Shown piece by piece: positions 55,910 through 63,971 of a DNA stretch of 64,000 bases. The notes below the pieces were generated by a model. It saw nothing but the letters and a program-made list of their open reading frames with translations. It did not search any database and was not told the DNA's origin. Both the position numbers and the translations under genes were made by a program. Source of the DNA: JBBRVW01 sp038246545 (lineage in GTDB: Bacteria; Actinomycetota; Actinomycetes; JACCUZ01). The stretch is taken from positions 78,030 through 142,029 of the forward strand of contig JBBRVW010000003.1 in the NCBI GenBank assembly GCA_038246545.1, in the 5' to 3' direction. Position 1 is the first letter of the stretch. Every line of letters starts with the position of its first letter.

Positions 55910-58402
55910 GTGAAGGCGGTCGTGATGGCGGGCGGCGAGGGCACCCGGCTGCGCCCGATGACGGTGAGCATGCCCAAGCCGCTGCTGCCGATCGTCAACA
56001 AGCCGATCATGGAGCACGTCCTGCGGCTGCTCGCCCGGCACGGCTTCACCGAGACCGTGGTCACGGTGCAGTTCCTCGCCAGCCTGGTGCGCAACTACTT
56101 CGGCGACGGCGAAGAGCTCGGCATGACGTTGCACTACGCCACCGAGGAGACCCCGCTCGGCACCGCAGGCAGCGTGAAGAACGCCGAGGACCTGCTGCGC
56201 GACGACACCTTCCTCGTGATCTCCGGTGACGCGCTGACAGACTTCGACCTCACCGACCTGGTGACCTTCCACCGGGAGAAGGGCGCGCTCGTCACCGTCT
56301 GCCTCACCCGGGTGCCCGACCCGCTGGAGTTCGGCATCACGATTCTCGACGACGACAACCGGGTGCAGCGGTTCCTCGAGAAGCCGACATGGGGGCAGGT
56401 CTTCTCGGACACCGTCAACACCGGCATCTACGTGATGGAGCCCGAGGTTCTCGACCACGTCGCCGAGGGCGAGCAGGTCGACTGGTCGGGAGACGTCTTC
56501 CCGCAGCTGCTGGCGGCCGGCCTGCCGGTCTACGGCTACGTCGCAGAGGGCTACTGGGAGGACGTCGGCACCCAGGAGTCCTACGTCAGGGCCCAGGCCG
56601 ACGTGCTCACCGGACAGGTCGACGTCGACCTCGACGCGTTCGAGGTGAGCAGCGGCGTCTGGGTCGCCGAGGGAGCTGACGTGCACCCCGAGGCCGTCCT
56701 CAAGGGCCCGCTCTACGTCGGCGACTACGCCAAGGTCGAGGCCGGGGCCGAGCTGCGCGAGTTCACGGTCATCGGCAGCAACGTCATCGTGAAGACCGGC
56801 GCCTTCCTGCACCGTGCCGTGGTGCACGACAACGTCTTCATCGGCCCGCAGACCAACCTGCGAGCCTGCGTCATCGGCAAGAACACCGACGTCATGCGCG
56901 GTGCGCGCCTCGAGGAGGGCGTCGTCGTCGGCGACGAGTGCGTCATCGGCGAGGAGGCCATCGTCTCCGCCGGCGTCCGCATCTACCCGTACAAGAGTGT
57001 CGAGGCTGGAGCGGTCGTCAGCTCCGACATGGTCTTCGAGTCCCGCGGCCAGCGACGGCTGTTCGGGCCGCGCGGGGTCAGCGGCATCGTCAACGTCGAG
57101 ATCACGCCGGAGCTCGCCGTCCGGCTGGCCAGTGCCTGGGCGAGCACGCTGAAGAAGGGCTCGACCGTCACGATCTCGCGCGACGTGTCCCGGGCTGCCC
57201 GCGCGCTCAAGCGGGCGGTGACCGGGGCCCTCACGTTCAGCGCCATGAACGTCGTGGACCTCGAGGTGGTCCCGGTGCCGGTCGCCCGCCTGGCCACCTC
57301 GGAGGGCAGTGCCGGCGGCATGGTCATCCGCACCTCGCCCGGTCAGCCCGAGTCGGTCGACATCATGTTCCTCGGGCGGCACGGGGCCGACCTCTCGCAC
57401 GCCGGTCAGCGGCGGCTCGAGCGCACGTTCTCGCGGGCCGAGTTCCGCCGGGCGTTCCCCGGCGAGATCGGCGACCTGTCGTTCCCGCCGCGCGTCATGG
57501 AGGCCTACGCCCTCGAGCTGCTGCGCCGGGTCGACATCAAGGGGCTGGGCGAGAGCGACCTCAAGGTCGTCGTCGACACCGGTGGCGGCACGGCCTCGCT
57601 CGTGCTCCCCACTCTGCTCGGTCGGCTCGGGCTCGACGTGCTCACCGTCAACAACGGCCTGGACGAGGCGTCGCCCACCGAGACCCCGGCCGAGCGCGGG
57701 GAGGCCATGCTGCGGCTGGGCCGGCTGGTCGCCTCCAGCAAGGCCGACTTCGGCGTGCACTTCGACCCGGTCGGCGAGCGCATCTCGCTGGTCGACGAGA
57801 GGGGCGCGCCGATCGACGACGAGCGTGCGCTCCTCGTGGTGCTCGACCTGGTGGCGGCCGAGTCGGTCGGCGGCACGGTCGCCCTCCCGGTCACGACGAC
57901 CCGGGTAGCCGAGCAGGTCGCCGCCTTCCACGGCGTCGACATCCGCTGGGTGGCCACCAACGCCGCGGCCGTCACCGAGGCGGTGTCCGCGCCCGGCGTC
58001 GTGTTCGGCGGTGACGGGCGCGGCGGCTTCGTCGTGCCGCAGTTCTCCACGACGTACGACGGCATCGCAGCGTTCGTGCAGATCGCCGGGCTCGTGGCAC
58101 GTACCCAGCTGCAGGTGTCCGAGATCGACGCGCGCATCCCACGCAGCCACGTCAGCCGTCGCGCCGTCCCCACCCCGTGGGCGGCCAAGGGGATGGTGAT
58201 GCGCGCCGTGGTCGAGGCTGCCGGGACCCGGCCGCTCGACACGACGGACGGCGTCCGCGTGCTCGAGGACGACGGCGGGTGGGCGCTGGTGCTGCCCGAC
58301 CCGGCCGAGCCGGTCACGCACGTGTGGGCGGAGGCGGCCGACGACGTCGCCTCGGCGGCGCTGCTGGAGCACTGGTCCGGGGTCGTCTCCCGCACCGGCT
58401 GA
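55910..58402 (+). CDS. Sugar-1-phosphate nucleotidyltransferase fused to degenerate phosphomannomutase domain
   Basis: 830 residues. The nucleotidyltransferase domain (about 1-235) begins KAVVMAGGEGTRLRPMT and contains EKPTWGQVFSDTVNTGIYV. A left-handed beta-helix domain follows (about 250-375, repeats such as VLKGPLYVGDYAKV). The C-terminal part (about 385-830) has the alpha-phosphohexomutase fold, but the catalytic-Ser motif TASHNP is replaced by RTSPGQPESVDIMF and the metal loop DGDGDR by DPVGERISLV. Nucleotidyl transfer to mannose- or glucose-1-P is plausible; mutase activity is doubtful. GTG 55910 was chosen because GGGAGGTGG lies at proper spacing; GTG 55901 is possible. Confidence 0.87.
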   Translation: MKAVVMAGGEGTRLRPMTVSMPKPLLPIVNKPIMEHVLRLLARHGFTETVVTVQFLASLVRNYFGDGEELGMTLHYATEETPLGTAGSVKNAEDLLRDDTFLVISGDALTDFDLTDLVTFHREKGALVTVCLTRVPDPLEFGITILDDDNRVQRFLEKPTWGQVFSDTVNTGIYVMEPEVLDHVAEGEQVDWSGDVFPQLLAAGLPVYGYVAEGYWEDVGTQESYVRAQADVLTGQVDVDLDAFEVSSGVWVAEGADVHPEAVLKGPLYVGDYAKVEAGAELREFTVIGSNVIVKTGAFLHRAVVHDNVFIGPQTNLRACVIGKNTDVMRGARLEEGVVVGDECVIGEEAIVSAGVRIYPYKSVEAGAVVSSDMVFESRGQRRLFGPRGVSGIVNVEITPELAVRLASAWASTLKKGSTVTISRDVSRAARALKRAVTGALTFSAMNVVDLEVVPVPVARLATSEGSAGGMVIRTSPGQPESVDIMFLGRHGADLSHAGQRRLERTFSRAEFRRAFPGEIGDLSFPPRVMEAYALELLRRVDIKGLGESDLKVVVDTGGGTASLVLPTLLGRLGLDVLTVNNGLDEASPTETPAERGEAMLRLGRLVASSKADFGVHFDPVGERISLVDERGAPIDDERALLVVLDLVAAESVGGTVALPVTTTRVAEQVAAFHGVDIRWVATNAAAVTEAVSAPGVVFGGDGRGGFVVPQFSTTYDGIAAFVQIAGLVARTQLQVSEIDARIPRSHVSRRAVPTPWAAKGMVMRAVVEAAGTRPLDTTDGVRVLEDDGGWALVLPDPAEPVTHVWAEAADDVASAALLEHWSGVVSRTG

Positions 58403-58438
58403 GGCGCTGGGCGGACCCTCGGTGGCTGTTCTGCGACG

Positions 58439-59386
58439 ATGGCCCGGATGCCGACGCCTGCCCCGCACCGCACCGACGAGCCGCCCAGCCGGGCCGACTC
58501 GATGCTGCTGCTGCGCGATCTCGTCGAGGGGTCCCTGGACGACGGCTACGCCCGGGCGGCAGCGCGCCGCGAGGCCGGCGAGCCGGCCGGCCGCGGCTCG
58601 GTGTGGGTGCTGGCCGTCGGACTGCTCGCCGTCGGGCTGCTCCTCGCCACCGCGTTCGCGCAGACCCGGGACCGGGCCGGCTCGGTCGCCCAGGCCCGCG
58701 ACGCGCTGGTGGCCGAGGTGCAGCAGCGCGCCGACGACAACGAGGCCGCCCAGCGTCGGCTGGACCGGCAGCGCGCGTCCGTCCAGCGTGCGCAGCGCCA
58801 GGCGCTCACGCTGACCGGGGAGGGTGCGCGGCTCGCCGCCCGGCTCGACGAGCTGGAGGCCGCCACCGGCGCGGTGGCCGTCAATGGCCCCGGGATGGTC
58901 GTCCGGCTGGACGACGCGAGCGACAGCGGCGGCCTCGCCGACGGGGCCGACGTCGACCCGCGCACGAAGACCGCCGACCAGGGCCGGGTCACCGACCGGG
59001 ACCTGCAGACCGTCGTCAACGAGATCTGGGCGGCAGGAGCCGAGGCGGTCGCGGTCAACGGCCAGCGGCTCACGGCGCTGAGCGCGATCCGATCCGCCGG
59101 TGAGGCGGTGCTCGTCGACTTCCGTCCGCTCGCCCCGCCGTACGTCGTCGAGGCGTTGGGCGACCCGGACCGGCTCCGCGCGACCTTCGTGGGAGGCTTC
59201 GGCGGCAGCTACCTCCAGGTCCTGAAGGGCTACGGCATCACCTCCACGGTCGCCGACGACGGCTCGCTCGACCTGGCGGCCTCGGTCGGCGTGGCGCTGC
59301 GGTACGCCGTCCCGCCGGCCGTGCCGGGGGCAGCCGGCGGCTCGGACCAGAGCAAGGACGGATCAGTGTCGAGGGGGAAGAACTAG
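58439..59386 (+). CDS. DUF881 protein
   Basis: 315 residues. A cytoplasmic N-terminus, one transmembrane helix (about 58-78, VLAVGLLAVGLLLATAFAQ), a coiled coil (about 90-140) and a DUF881 domain (about 145-290) with AVNGPGMVVRLDDASD, TVVNEIWAAGAEAVAVNGQRL and PPYVVEALGDPDRL are visible. Function is unknown; the DUF881-sbp-DUF881 trio is conserved in actinobacteria and some Firmicutes near division or envelope genes. A second ATG at 58448 is an alternative start. Stop overlaps the next GTG by one base. Confidence 0.88.
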   Translation: MARMPTPAPHRTDEPPSRADSMLLLRDLVEGSLDDGYARAAARREAGEPAGRGSVWVLAVGLLAVGLLLATAFAQTRDRAGSVAQARDALVAEVQQRADDNEAAQRRLDRQRASVQRAQRQALTLTGEGARLAARLDELEAATGAVAVNGPGMVVRLDDASDSGGLADGADVDPRTKTADQGRVTDRDLQTVVNEIWAAGAEAVAVNGQRLTALSAIRSAGEAVLVDFRPLAPPYVVEALGDPDRLRATFVGGFGGSYLQVLKGYGITSTVADDGSLDLAASVGVALRYAVPPAVPGAAGGSDQSKDGSVSRGKN

Positions 59387-59718
59387 TGATTGCCGCCCTC
59401 GGGCTGGTGCTGGGCATCGTCGCCGGGCTCTTCCTGGAGCCGACGGTCCCGACCTGGGTACAGCCCTACCTCCCCATCGCGGTGGTCGCCGCCCTGGACG
59501 CGGTGTTCGGCGGCGTCCGCGCGCTGCTCGACGGCATCTTCGACGACAGGGTCTTCGTCGTGTCCTTCGTGTCGAACGTGACCGTCGCGGCGCTCATCGT
59601 CTACCTGGGCGACCAGCTCGGCGTCGGGACACAGCTGTCCACCGGAGTGGTCGTCGTGCTCGGCATCCGGATCTTCGCCAACTCCGCCGCCATCCGACGC
59701 CAGCTGTTCAAGGCGTGA
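59386..59718 (+). CDS. sbp: Small basic protein Sbp (DUF1290)
   Basis: 110 residues, almost entirely hydrophobic with three transmembrane helices (about 2-18, 25-43, 60-90). It matches the DUF1290 pattern: ALGLVLGIVAGLFLEPTVP, ALDAVFGGVRALLDGIFDD and GIRIFANSAAIRRQLFKA. Function unknown. It sits between the two DUF881 genes and overlaps both. Confidence 0.9.
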   Translation: MIAALGLVLGIVAGLFLEPTVPTWVQPYLPIAVVAALDAVFGGVRALLDGIFDDRVFVVSFVSNVTVAALIVYLGDQLGVGTQLSTGVVVVLGIRIFANSAAIRRQLFKA

Positions 59719-60599
59719 TGATGGCGCGCGGCGGGCGGCACGAGCCGGGCGACCACCTGCCCGCCGAGGGCTCCGGCCGCGAGCCGGCGCCGGAGCCGGG
59801 TACAGGGGGCGCGGCCACGGCCCGCAGCTCGGTGCAGCGCAACGCGTGGACCCGGCTCGCGTCGGCGTTCCGGCCGCGGGTCAAGCGCGGCCACCTGCTG
59901 CCGGCGCTGCTCTGCGCGGTGCTGGGGTTCGCTGTCGTCGTGCAGGTGCGCTCGACCCAGGACACCGGGCTGGACGGATTGCGCCAGACCGACCTCGTGC
60001 GCATCCTCGACGACGTCACCGAGCGGGCCGACCGCCTGCGCCAGGAGGCACGCGACCTCGAGGACACCCGGGCCGCGGTGACCGCCGGCAGCGGCGGCTC
60101 CCTCGCGGCCCTGCAGGCGGCGCAGGACCGGGCCCGGGTCCTGGGCGTCCTCGCCGGCACCCTCCCGGCGACCGGTCCGGGGGTCGAGATCACCATCAGC
60201 GACCCGAGGGGCGACGTCGGCTCCGAGGTGCTGCTCGACACCCTGCAGGAGCTGCGCGACGCCGGCGCCGAGGCGGTCGAGCTGTCGACGCTGGACGGCG
60301 CGGCCGTGCGGGTGGTCGCCAGCACCTCGTTCGTCGACCCGGCGGACACCGGGGTCGACGGGCCGGGTGTCGTCGTCGACGGCACGTTGCTCGGCTCGCC
60401 GTACCGCTTCCTGGTGATCGGGGAGCCCCGCACCCTGGAAGCCGCGCTGGGCATCCCCGGGGGGGTCCTGGACGTGCTGCGGCAGAAGGACGCGCAGGGC
60501 GTGGTGACCCAGCGGGACCAGGTGGACATCACGTCCTTGCGGGCCGCTCCGTCGCCTCGTTACGCTCGGCCGGCCGCGAACGACGACAACGACAAGTGA
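59715..60599 (+). CDS. DUF881 protein (second copy)
   Basis: 294 residues. A Pro/Gly-rich cytoplasmic segment (about 1-45) precedes a transmembrane helix (about 64-76), a coiled coil (about 95-145) and the DUF881 domain with ATGPGVEITISDPRGDV, LDTLQELRDAGAEAVELS and PYRFLVIGEPRTLEAALGIPGG. It differs from the first DUF881 protein mainly in the N-terminal tail, so the pair may form a heteromer. Three ATG codons at 59715, 59718 and 59721 make the start ambiguous by two residues. Confidence 0.88.
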   Translation: MMMARGGRHEPGDHLPAEGSGREPAPEPGTGGAATARSSVQRNAWTRLASAFRPRVKRGHLLPALLCAVLGFAVVVQVRSTQDTGLDGLRQTDLVRILDDVTERADRLRQEARDLEDTRAAVTAGSGGSLAALQAAQDRARVLGVLAGTLPATGPGVEITISDPRGDVGSEVLLDTLQELRDAGAEAVELSTLDGAAVRVVASTSFVDPADTGVDGPGVVVDGTLLGSPYRFLVIGEPRTLEAALGIPGGVLDVLRQKDAQGVVTQRDQVDITSLRAAPSPRYARPAANDDNDK

Positions 60600-60609
60600 G
60601 CGAGGGCCT

Positions 60610-60987
60610 GTGATCCCCGAGGACCTGCGGTACACGACCGACCACGAGTGGGTCCGCACCGAGGGTGACACCCTGCGGGTCGGGGTCACCGACTACGCGC
60701 AGGACGCTCTCGGCGACATCGTCTTCGTGACCCTCCCCGAGTCCGGCAGCCAGGTGAAGGCCGGCGACACCTGCGGCGAGGTCGAGTCGACCAAGAGCGT
60801 CTCCGACCTCTACGCGCCGGTGAGCGGCACGGTCGTCGAGCGCAACGAGGCCCTCGACACCTCACCGGAGCTGGTCAACAGCGACCCCTACGGCGACGGC
60901 TGGATGCTCACCATCCGGCCGGACGACGCGGCCGCGGCCGACGCCCTGCTCGACGCCGCGGCGTACCAGGGCACCCTCGGCTCCTGA
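60610..60987 (+). CDS. gcvH: Glycine cleavage system H protein
   Basis: 125 residues. Lipoyl domain with the modified lysine in GEVESTKSVSDLYAPVSG (about 60-77). Begins IPEDLRYTTDHEWVRTEGD, the family start. It shuttles the aminomethyl group among P, T and L proteins, none of which is in this window. GTG start 10 nt after the DUF881 stop. I see no glycine riboswitch upstream. Confidence 0.96.
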   Translation: MIPEDLRYTTDHEWVRTEGDTLRVGVTDYAQDALGDIVFVTLPESGSQVKAGDTCGEVESTKSVSDLYAPVSGTVVERNEALDTSPELVNSDPYGDGWMLTIRPDDAAAADALLDAAAYQGTLGS

Positions 60988-61081
60988 CCTGCCGGCCCGC
61001 CCGGGCAGGGGAGCAGCGGCGACGCGCCGAGCCGGTTGACCCAGAAACACAGCGGGCCGTAGGTTCCCCACCACCACCATC

Positions 61082-61108
61082 CCCTCGACCTGGGGTGGAG
61101 GTCGATGG
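61082..61108. terminator. Short hairpin in the gcvH-FHA gap
   Basis: Arms CCCTCGACCT (61082-61091) and AGGTCGATGG (61099-61108) pair at 9 of 10 positions. The remaining 249-nt gap holds a TAGCCT box at 61138-61143 that could serve the FHA gene. Confidence 0.4.
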
Positions 61109-61236
61109 TTCGCCCGGAACGCGCCGTCCCCAGGTCGTAGCCTGTCCGGCAGCACCCCGCCCGTCCGTCCTGTCCGGCGGCCACCACCGTGGCCGGCGGC
61201 TACCCACCCGCCCTCGTGGCGAGGGAGGCAGCCTCG

Positions 61237-61758
61237 ATGCCGTTCTGCACCCAGTGCGGTCACAGCAACACCGACGACGCACGCTTCTGCGGCAGCTGCG
61301 GGGCCGCGCTCAAGCCGGCGACCGCCGCCTCGCCGTCGCCCGGTGAGACGTCGACCATCACGATCAACGCCGGCTTCGAGCCGGGTGAGGCAGAGAAGGA
61401 GCGCTCCGAGGCGCTCTCGACGGCCGACCAGGCCGCGGTCGACGCCTTGCCGCCCGCGTCCGCGCTGCTCGTCGTCCGTCGTGGTCCCAACAGCGGCAGC
61501 CGGTTCCTGCTGGACTCGGACACCACCACGGCCGGCCGGCATCCGTCGTCGGACATCTTCCTCGACGACGTCACCGTCTCCCGGCGGCACGCGGAGTTCG
61601 TCCGCGGCGACACCGGCTTCCACGTGCGCGACGTGGGTTCGCTCAACGGCACCTACGTCAACCGCGAACGCATCGACGACACCACCCTCGCCGGGGGCGA
61701 CGAGGTCCAGGTCGGCAAGTACCGCCTGGTCTTCTATCCCTCAGCCCAGCAGGGATGA
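61237..61758 (+). CDS. Zinc-ribbon plus FHA-domain signalling protein (GarA/OdhI-like)
   Basis: 173 residues. An N-terminal zinc ribbon has C4, C7, C18 and C21 (FCTQCG; FCGSCG). A Thr/Ser-rich linker (ETSTITINAGF) with possible kinase sites leads to an FHA domain (about 75-170) with the phosphothreonine-binding GRHPSSDIFLDDVTVSRRHAEF and SLNGTYVN. In mycobacteria the same locus encodes GarA, which controls 2-oxoglutarate and glutamate metabolism after Ser/Thr kinase phosphorylation. GarA lacks the zinc ribbon. The classic ETTS phosphorylation motif is only partly conserved, so control by PknB-type kinases is inference. ATG 61237 has GAGGGAGG in front. Confidence 0.88.
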   Translation: MPFCTQCGHSNTDDARFCGSCGAALKPATAASPSPGETSTITINAGFEPGEAEKERSEALSTADQAAVDALPPASALLVVRRGPNSGSRFLLDSDTTTAGRHPSSDIFLDDVTVSRRHAEFVRGDTGFHVRDVGSLNGTYVNRERIDDTTLAGGDEVQVGKYRLVFYPSAQQG

Positions 61759-61768
61759 GCCTGCGTCG

Positions 61769-62512
61769 ATGAGCGCTGTTCCCTCCCGGTCGCTCATGAG
61801 CATCGGGGAGGTGCTGACGCAGCTGCGCACCGACTTCCCCGACGTCACCATCTCCAAGATCCGGTTCCTCGAGTCCGAAGGTCTCGTCGAGCCGGCGCGG
61901 ACCCCGTCCGGTTACCGCAAGTTCAGCCATGCGGATGTCGCCCGACTGCACTACGTGCTGGCCACCCAGCGCGACCACTACCTGCCGCTGCGGGTCATCA
62001 AGGAGCACCTCGGCGCGCTCGACCGTGGCCTCGAGCCACCGGCGATCCCGGGAGGTCGCCCGCAGGCGCCGAGCACGGCCGGCCGGCCGGACTGGGCACC
62101 CGGGCCGCGGGCGATGGGCGAGACCACCGAGCTGCGGTTGTCCCGGGACGAGCTCCAGGTGTCGGCGCGGATCGACGCCGACCTGCTGGCCGAGATCGAG
62201 GGCTACGGGCTGGTCGCTGCGATCCGCGGGCGCAGCGGTGACGAGTTCTTCGACGCCGACGCCCTGGTCATCGCGACCGCCGTCGCGGAGATGGCTGACT
62301 TCGGTCTCGAGCCGCGGCACCTGCGGTCGTTCCGCACCGCCGCCGAGCGCGAGGTCGACCTCGTCGGGCAGGTCGTCGGCCCGCTGCTGCGGCAGCGGAG
62401 CCCGCAGGCCAGGGCCCGCGCCGAGGAGGTCGCCCGCGAGATGGGGGCCCTGTCGGTGCGGCTGCACACCGCACTGGTGCGCGCCCGGTTGCGCGACGTC
62501 ACGGGTCGCTAG
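61769..62512 (+). CDS. ftsR: MerR-family regulator FtsR-like
   Basis: 247 residues. N-terminal MerR winged helix (about 10-80: SIGEVLTQLRTDFPDVTISKIRFLES and RTPSGYRKFSHADV), a flexible Pro-rich linker (about 95-115), then a C-terminal domain with LEIEGYGL-like helices and RHLRSFRTAAEREVDLVGQ. The gene between the FHA protein and DUF151 is FtsR in corynebacteria, where it activates ftsZ. Sequence and position both match, though regulation of ftsZ here is untested. ATG 61769 is 11 nt after the previous stop. Confidence 0.85.
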   Translation: MSAVPSRSLMSIGEVLTQLRTDFPDVTISKIRFLESEGLVEPARTPSGYRKFSHADVARLHYVLATQRDHYLPLRVIKEHLGALDRGLEPPAIPGGRPQAPSTAGRPDWAPGPRAMGETTELRLSRDELQVSARIDADLLAEIEGYGLVAAIRGRSGDEFFDADALVIATAVAEMADFGLEPRHLRSFRTAAEREVDLVGQVVGPLLRQRSPQARARAEEVAREMGALSVRLHTALVRARLRDVTGR

Positions 62513-62555
62513 CGATCCGACCGCCTATCACCCCGGCCGCGCCGATGCGCGCGGG

Positions 62556-62561
62556 TAGTGT
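62556..62561 (+). promoter_or_regulatory. -10-like box of a probable leaderless promoter (DUF151 gene)
   Basis: TAGTGT lies 7 nt before the GTG at 62569. This supports GTG 62569, not the upstream in-frame ATG at 62545, as the true start. Confidence 0.5.
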
Positions 62562-62568
62562 GGGTGAG

Positions 62569-63045
62569 GTGAACGAGCTGGACGTCGTTGGGGTGCGGGT
62601 CGAGATGCCGTCGAACCAGCCGATCGTCCTGCTCAAGGAATCCGGCGGCGAGCGCTACCTGCCGATCTGGATCGGCGCGGGGGAGGCGACCGCGATCGCG
62701 TTCGCCCAGCAGGGGGTCGTGCCGCCGCGGCCGCTGACCCACGACCTGATCCGCGACCTGCTCGAGGCTGCCGGCCAGGAGCTCACCCAGGTGCGCATCA
62801 CCTCGCTGCGTGACGGCGTCTTCTACGCCGAGATGGTCTTCGCCTCCGGCCTCGAGGTGAGCGCCCGTCCGTCCGACGCCATCGCTGTGGCCCTGCGCAC
62901 GTCGACCCCGATCTTCGGCGCCGAGGAGGTGCTCGCCGAGGCGGGCATCAGCATCCCCGACGAGCAGGAGGACGAGGTGGAGAAGTTCCGCGAGTTCCTC
63001 GACCAGATTTCGCCGGAGGACTTCGAGGGCCCCGCGCCCCCGTGA
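62569..63045 (+). CDS. DUF151 / bifunctional nuclease-domain protein
   Basis: 158 residues. DUF151 core at about 1-130: NELDVVGVRVEMPSNQPIVLLKE, YLPIWIGAGEATAIAFA, RPLTHDLIRDLL and SARPSDAIAVALRT. An acidic tail follows (DEQEDEVEKFREFLDQISPEDF). Homologues are highly conserved across actinobacteria between two MerR genes; the nuclease activity reported for plant relatives has not been assumed here. Start GTG was chosen from the -10 box and because the family begins VNELDVVGV. Confidence 0.88.
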   Translation: MNELDVVGVRVEMPSNQPIVLLKESGGERYLPIWIGAGEATAIAFAQQGVVPPRPLTHDLIRDLLEAAGQELTQVRITSLRDGVFYAEMVFASGLEVSARPSDAIAVALRTSTPIFGAEEVLAEAGISIPDEQEDEVEKFREFLDQISPEDFEGPAPP

Positions 63046-63169
63046 GCCCCGCCGCGCCCCGCTGCGAACGAGCATTCTCCGGACGGGGACGGTGCGAGGG
63101 TTGCCGCGTCGAACCTGCATGAACCTCGAGGTGAGGGTGAGACTTTTCGCCGCTGCGGGCGCGCCGTCG

Positions 63170-63198
63170 TTGACCGGCGGCCAGGGCGGCCGTACCGT
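63170..63198 (+). promoter_or_regulatory. Promoter for the second MerR gene
   Basis: TTGACC (63170-63175) and TACCGT (63193-63198) are separated by 17 nt, a good match to the vegetative consensus. Transcription would start near 63205, leaving a leader of about 100 nt that contains the inverted repeat at 63223-63240. Confidence 0.6.
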
Positions 63199-63222
63199 CG
63201 CAGGAAGAAACGCCCCTGGTGT

Positions 63223-63240
63223 AGTTCCACCGATGGAACT
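63223..63240. promoter_or_regulatory. Inverted repeat in the MerR leader
   Basis: AGTTCCA (63223-63229) and TGGAACT (63234-63240) are a perfect inverted repeat around CCGA. It lies 18 nt after the inferred transcription start and may be an operator or a leader hairpin. Confidence 0.5.
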
Positions 63241-63306
63241 CCCACCCGGACCGACCCGCAGTGGGGAGCCGGTTCTTTCCCGCGGGGGCGCGAGACGGAG
63301 GTCGGC

Positions 63307-63921
63307 GTGAGCGACAGCGGCTCCACCAGCACCGGTGCCGACGGGCCAGACCCGGTCGCGCGCACGCGTGCCCGGGCCCAGGCCGGCCAGCAGGGCCTGC
63401 TCTTCACCGACGACCTGCCGATGCTGCCCGAGGACATGGGCTACCGGGGGCCCACGGCGTGTGCAGCGGCCGGCATCACCTACCGCCAGCTGGACTACTG
63501 GGCCAGGACCGGCCTGGTCGAGCCCGGCATCCGGGGTGCGGCGGGGTCCGGCAGCCAGCGGCTCTACGGCTTCCGCGACATCCTCGTGCTCAAGGTGGTC
63601 AAGCGACTGCTCGACACCGGGGTCTCGCTGCAGAACATCCGCACCGCGGTCGCCCACCTGCGGGAGCGCGGCGTCGACGACCTCGCGCAGATCACCCTCA
63701 TGAGCGACGGCGCCAGCGTTTACGAGTGCACCTCCGCCGACGAGGTCGTCGACCTGGTGCAGGGTGGTCAGGGAGTCTTCGGCATCGCCGTCGGCCGGGT
63801 CTGGCGTGAGGTCGAGGGCTCGCTCGCCGAGATGCCGGGGGAGCGGGCGCACGACGGCGAGACGCCGCGCGAGGGCACCGACGAGCTGTCGGCCCGGCGG
63901 GCCGCCCGCCAGACCGGGTAG
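63307..63921 (+). CDS. MerR-family transcriptional regulator (second copy)
   Basis: 204 residues. A Ser/Gly-rich start, LLFTDDLPMLPEDMGYRGP, then a MerR winged helix (about 50-120: ACAAAGITYRQLDYWARTGL, GSQRLYGFRDILVL, LDTGVSLQNI) and a C-terminal ligand/dimer region (VYECTSADEVVDLVQGGQGVF). This matches the second MerR gene of the conserved block (Rv1830-like). Its effector is unknown; no cysteine-based metal site is seen. GTG start follows GACGGAGG. Confidence 0.88.
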   Translation: MSDSGSTSTGADGPDPVARTRARAQAGQQGLLFTDDLPMLPEDMGYRGPTACAAAGITYRQLDYWARTGLVEPGIRGAAGSGSQRLYGFRDILVLKVVKRLLDTGVSLQNIRTAVAHLRERGVDDLAQITLMSDGASVYECTSADEVVDLVQGGQGVFGIAVGRVWREVEGSLAEMPGERAHDGETPREGTDELSARRAARQTG

Positions 63922-63944
63922 CACCGCGCCACCGCATCGACTCG

Positions 63945-63971
63945 AGGGGACCGGCGGCCTGCCGGTCCCCT
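63945..63971. terminator. Terminator hairpin after the second MerR gene
   Basis: Perfect 11-bp arms AGGGGACCGGC (63945-63955) and GCCGGTCCCCT (63961-63971) around a 5-nt loop, without a T-tract. Nothing else is recognisable up to the window end. Confidence 0.7.

Noticed and set aside
60300..60609. Glycine riboswitch ahead of gcvH
   Set aside because: The upstream sequence is the coding region of the second DUF881 gene, and no paired glycine aptamer cores are visible.
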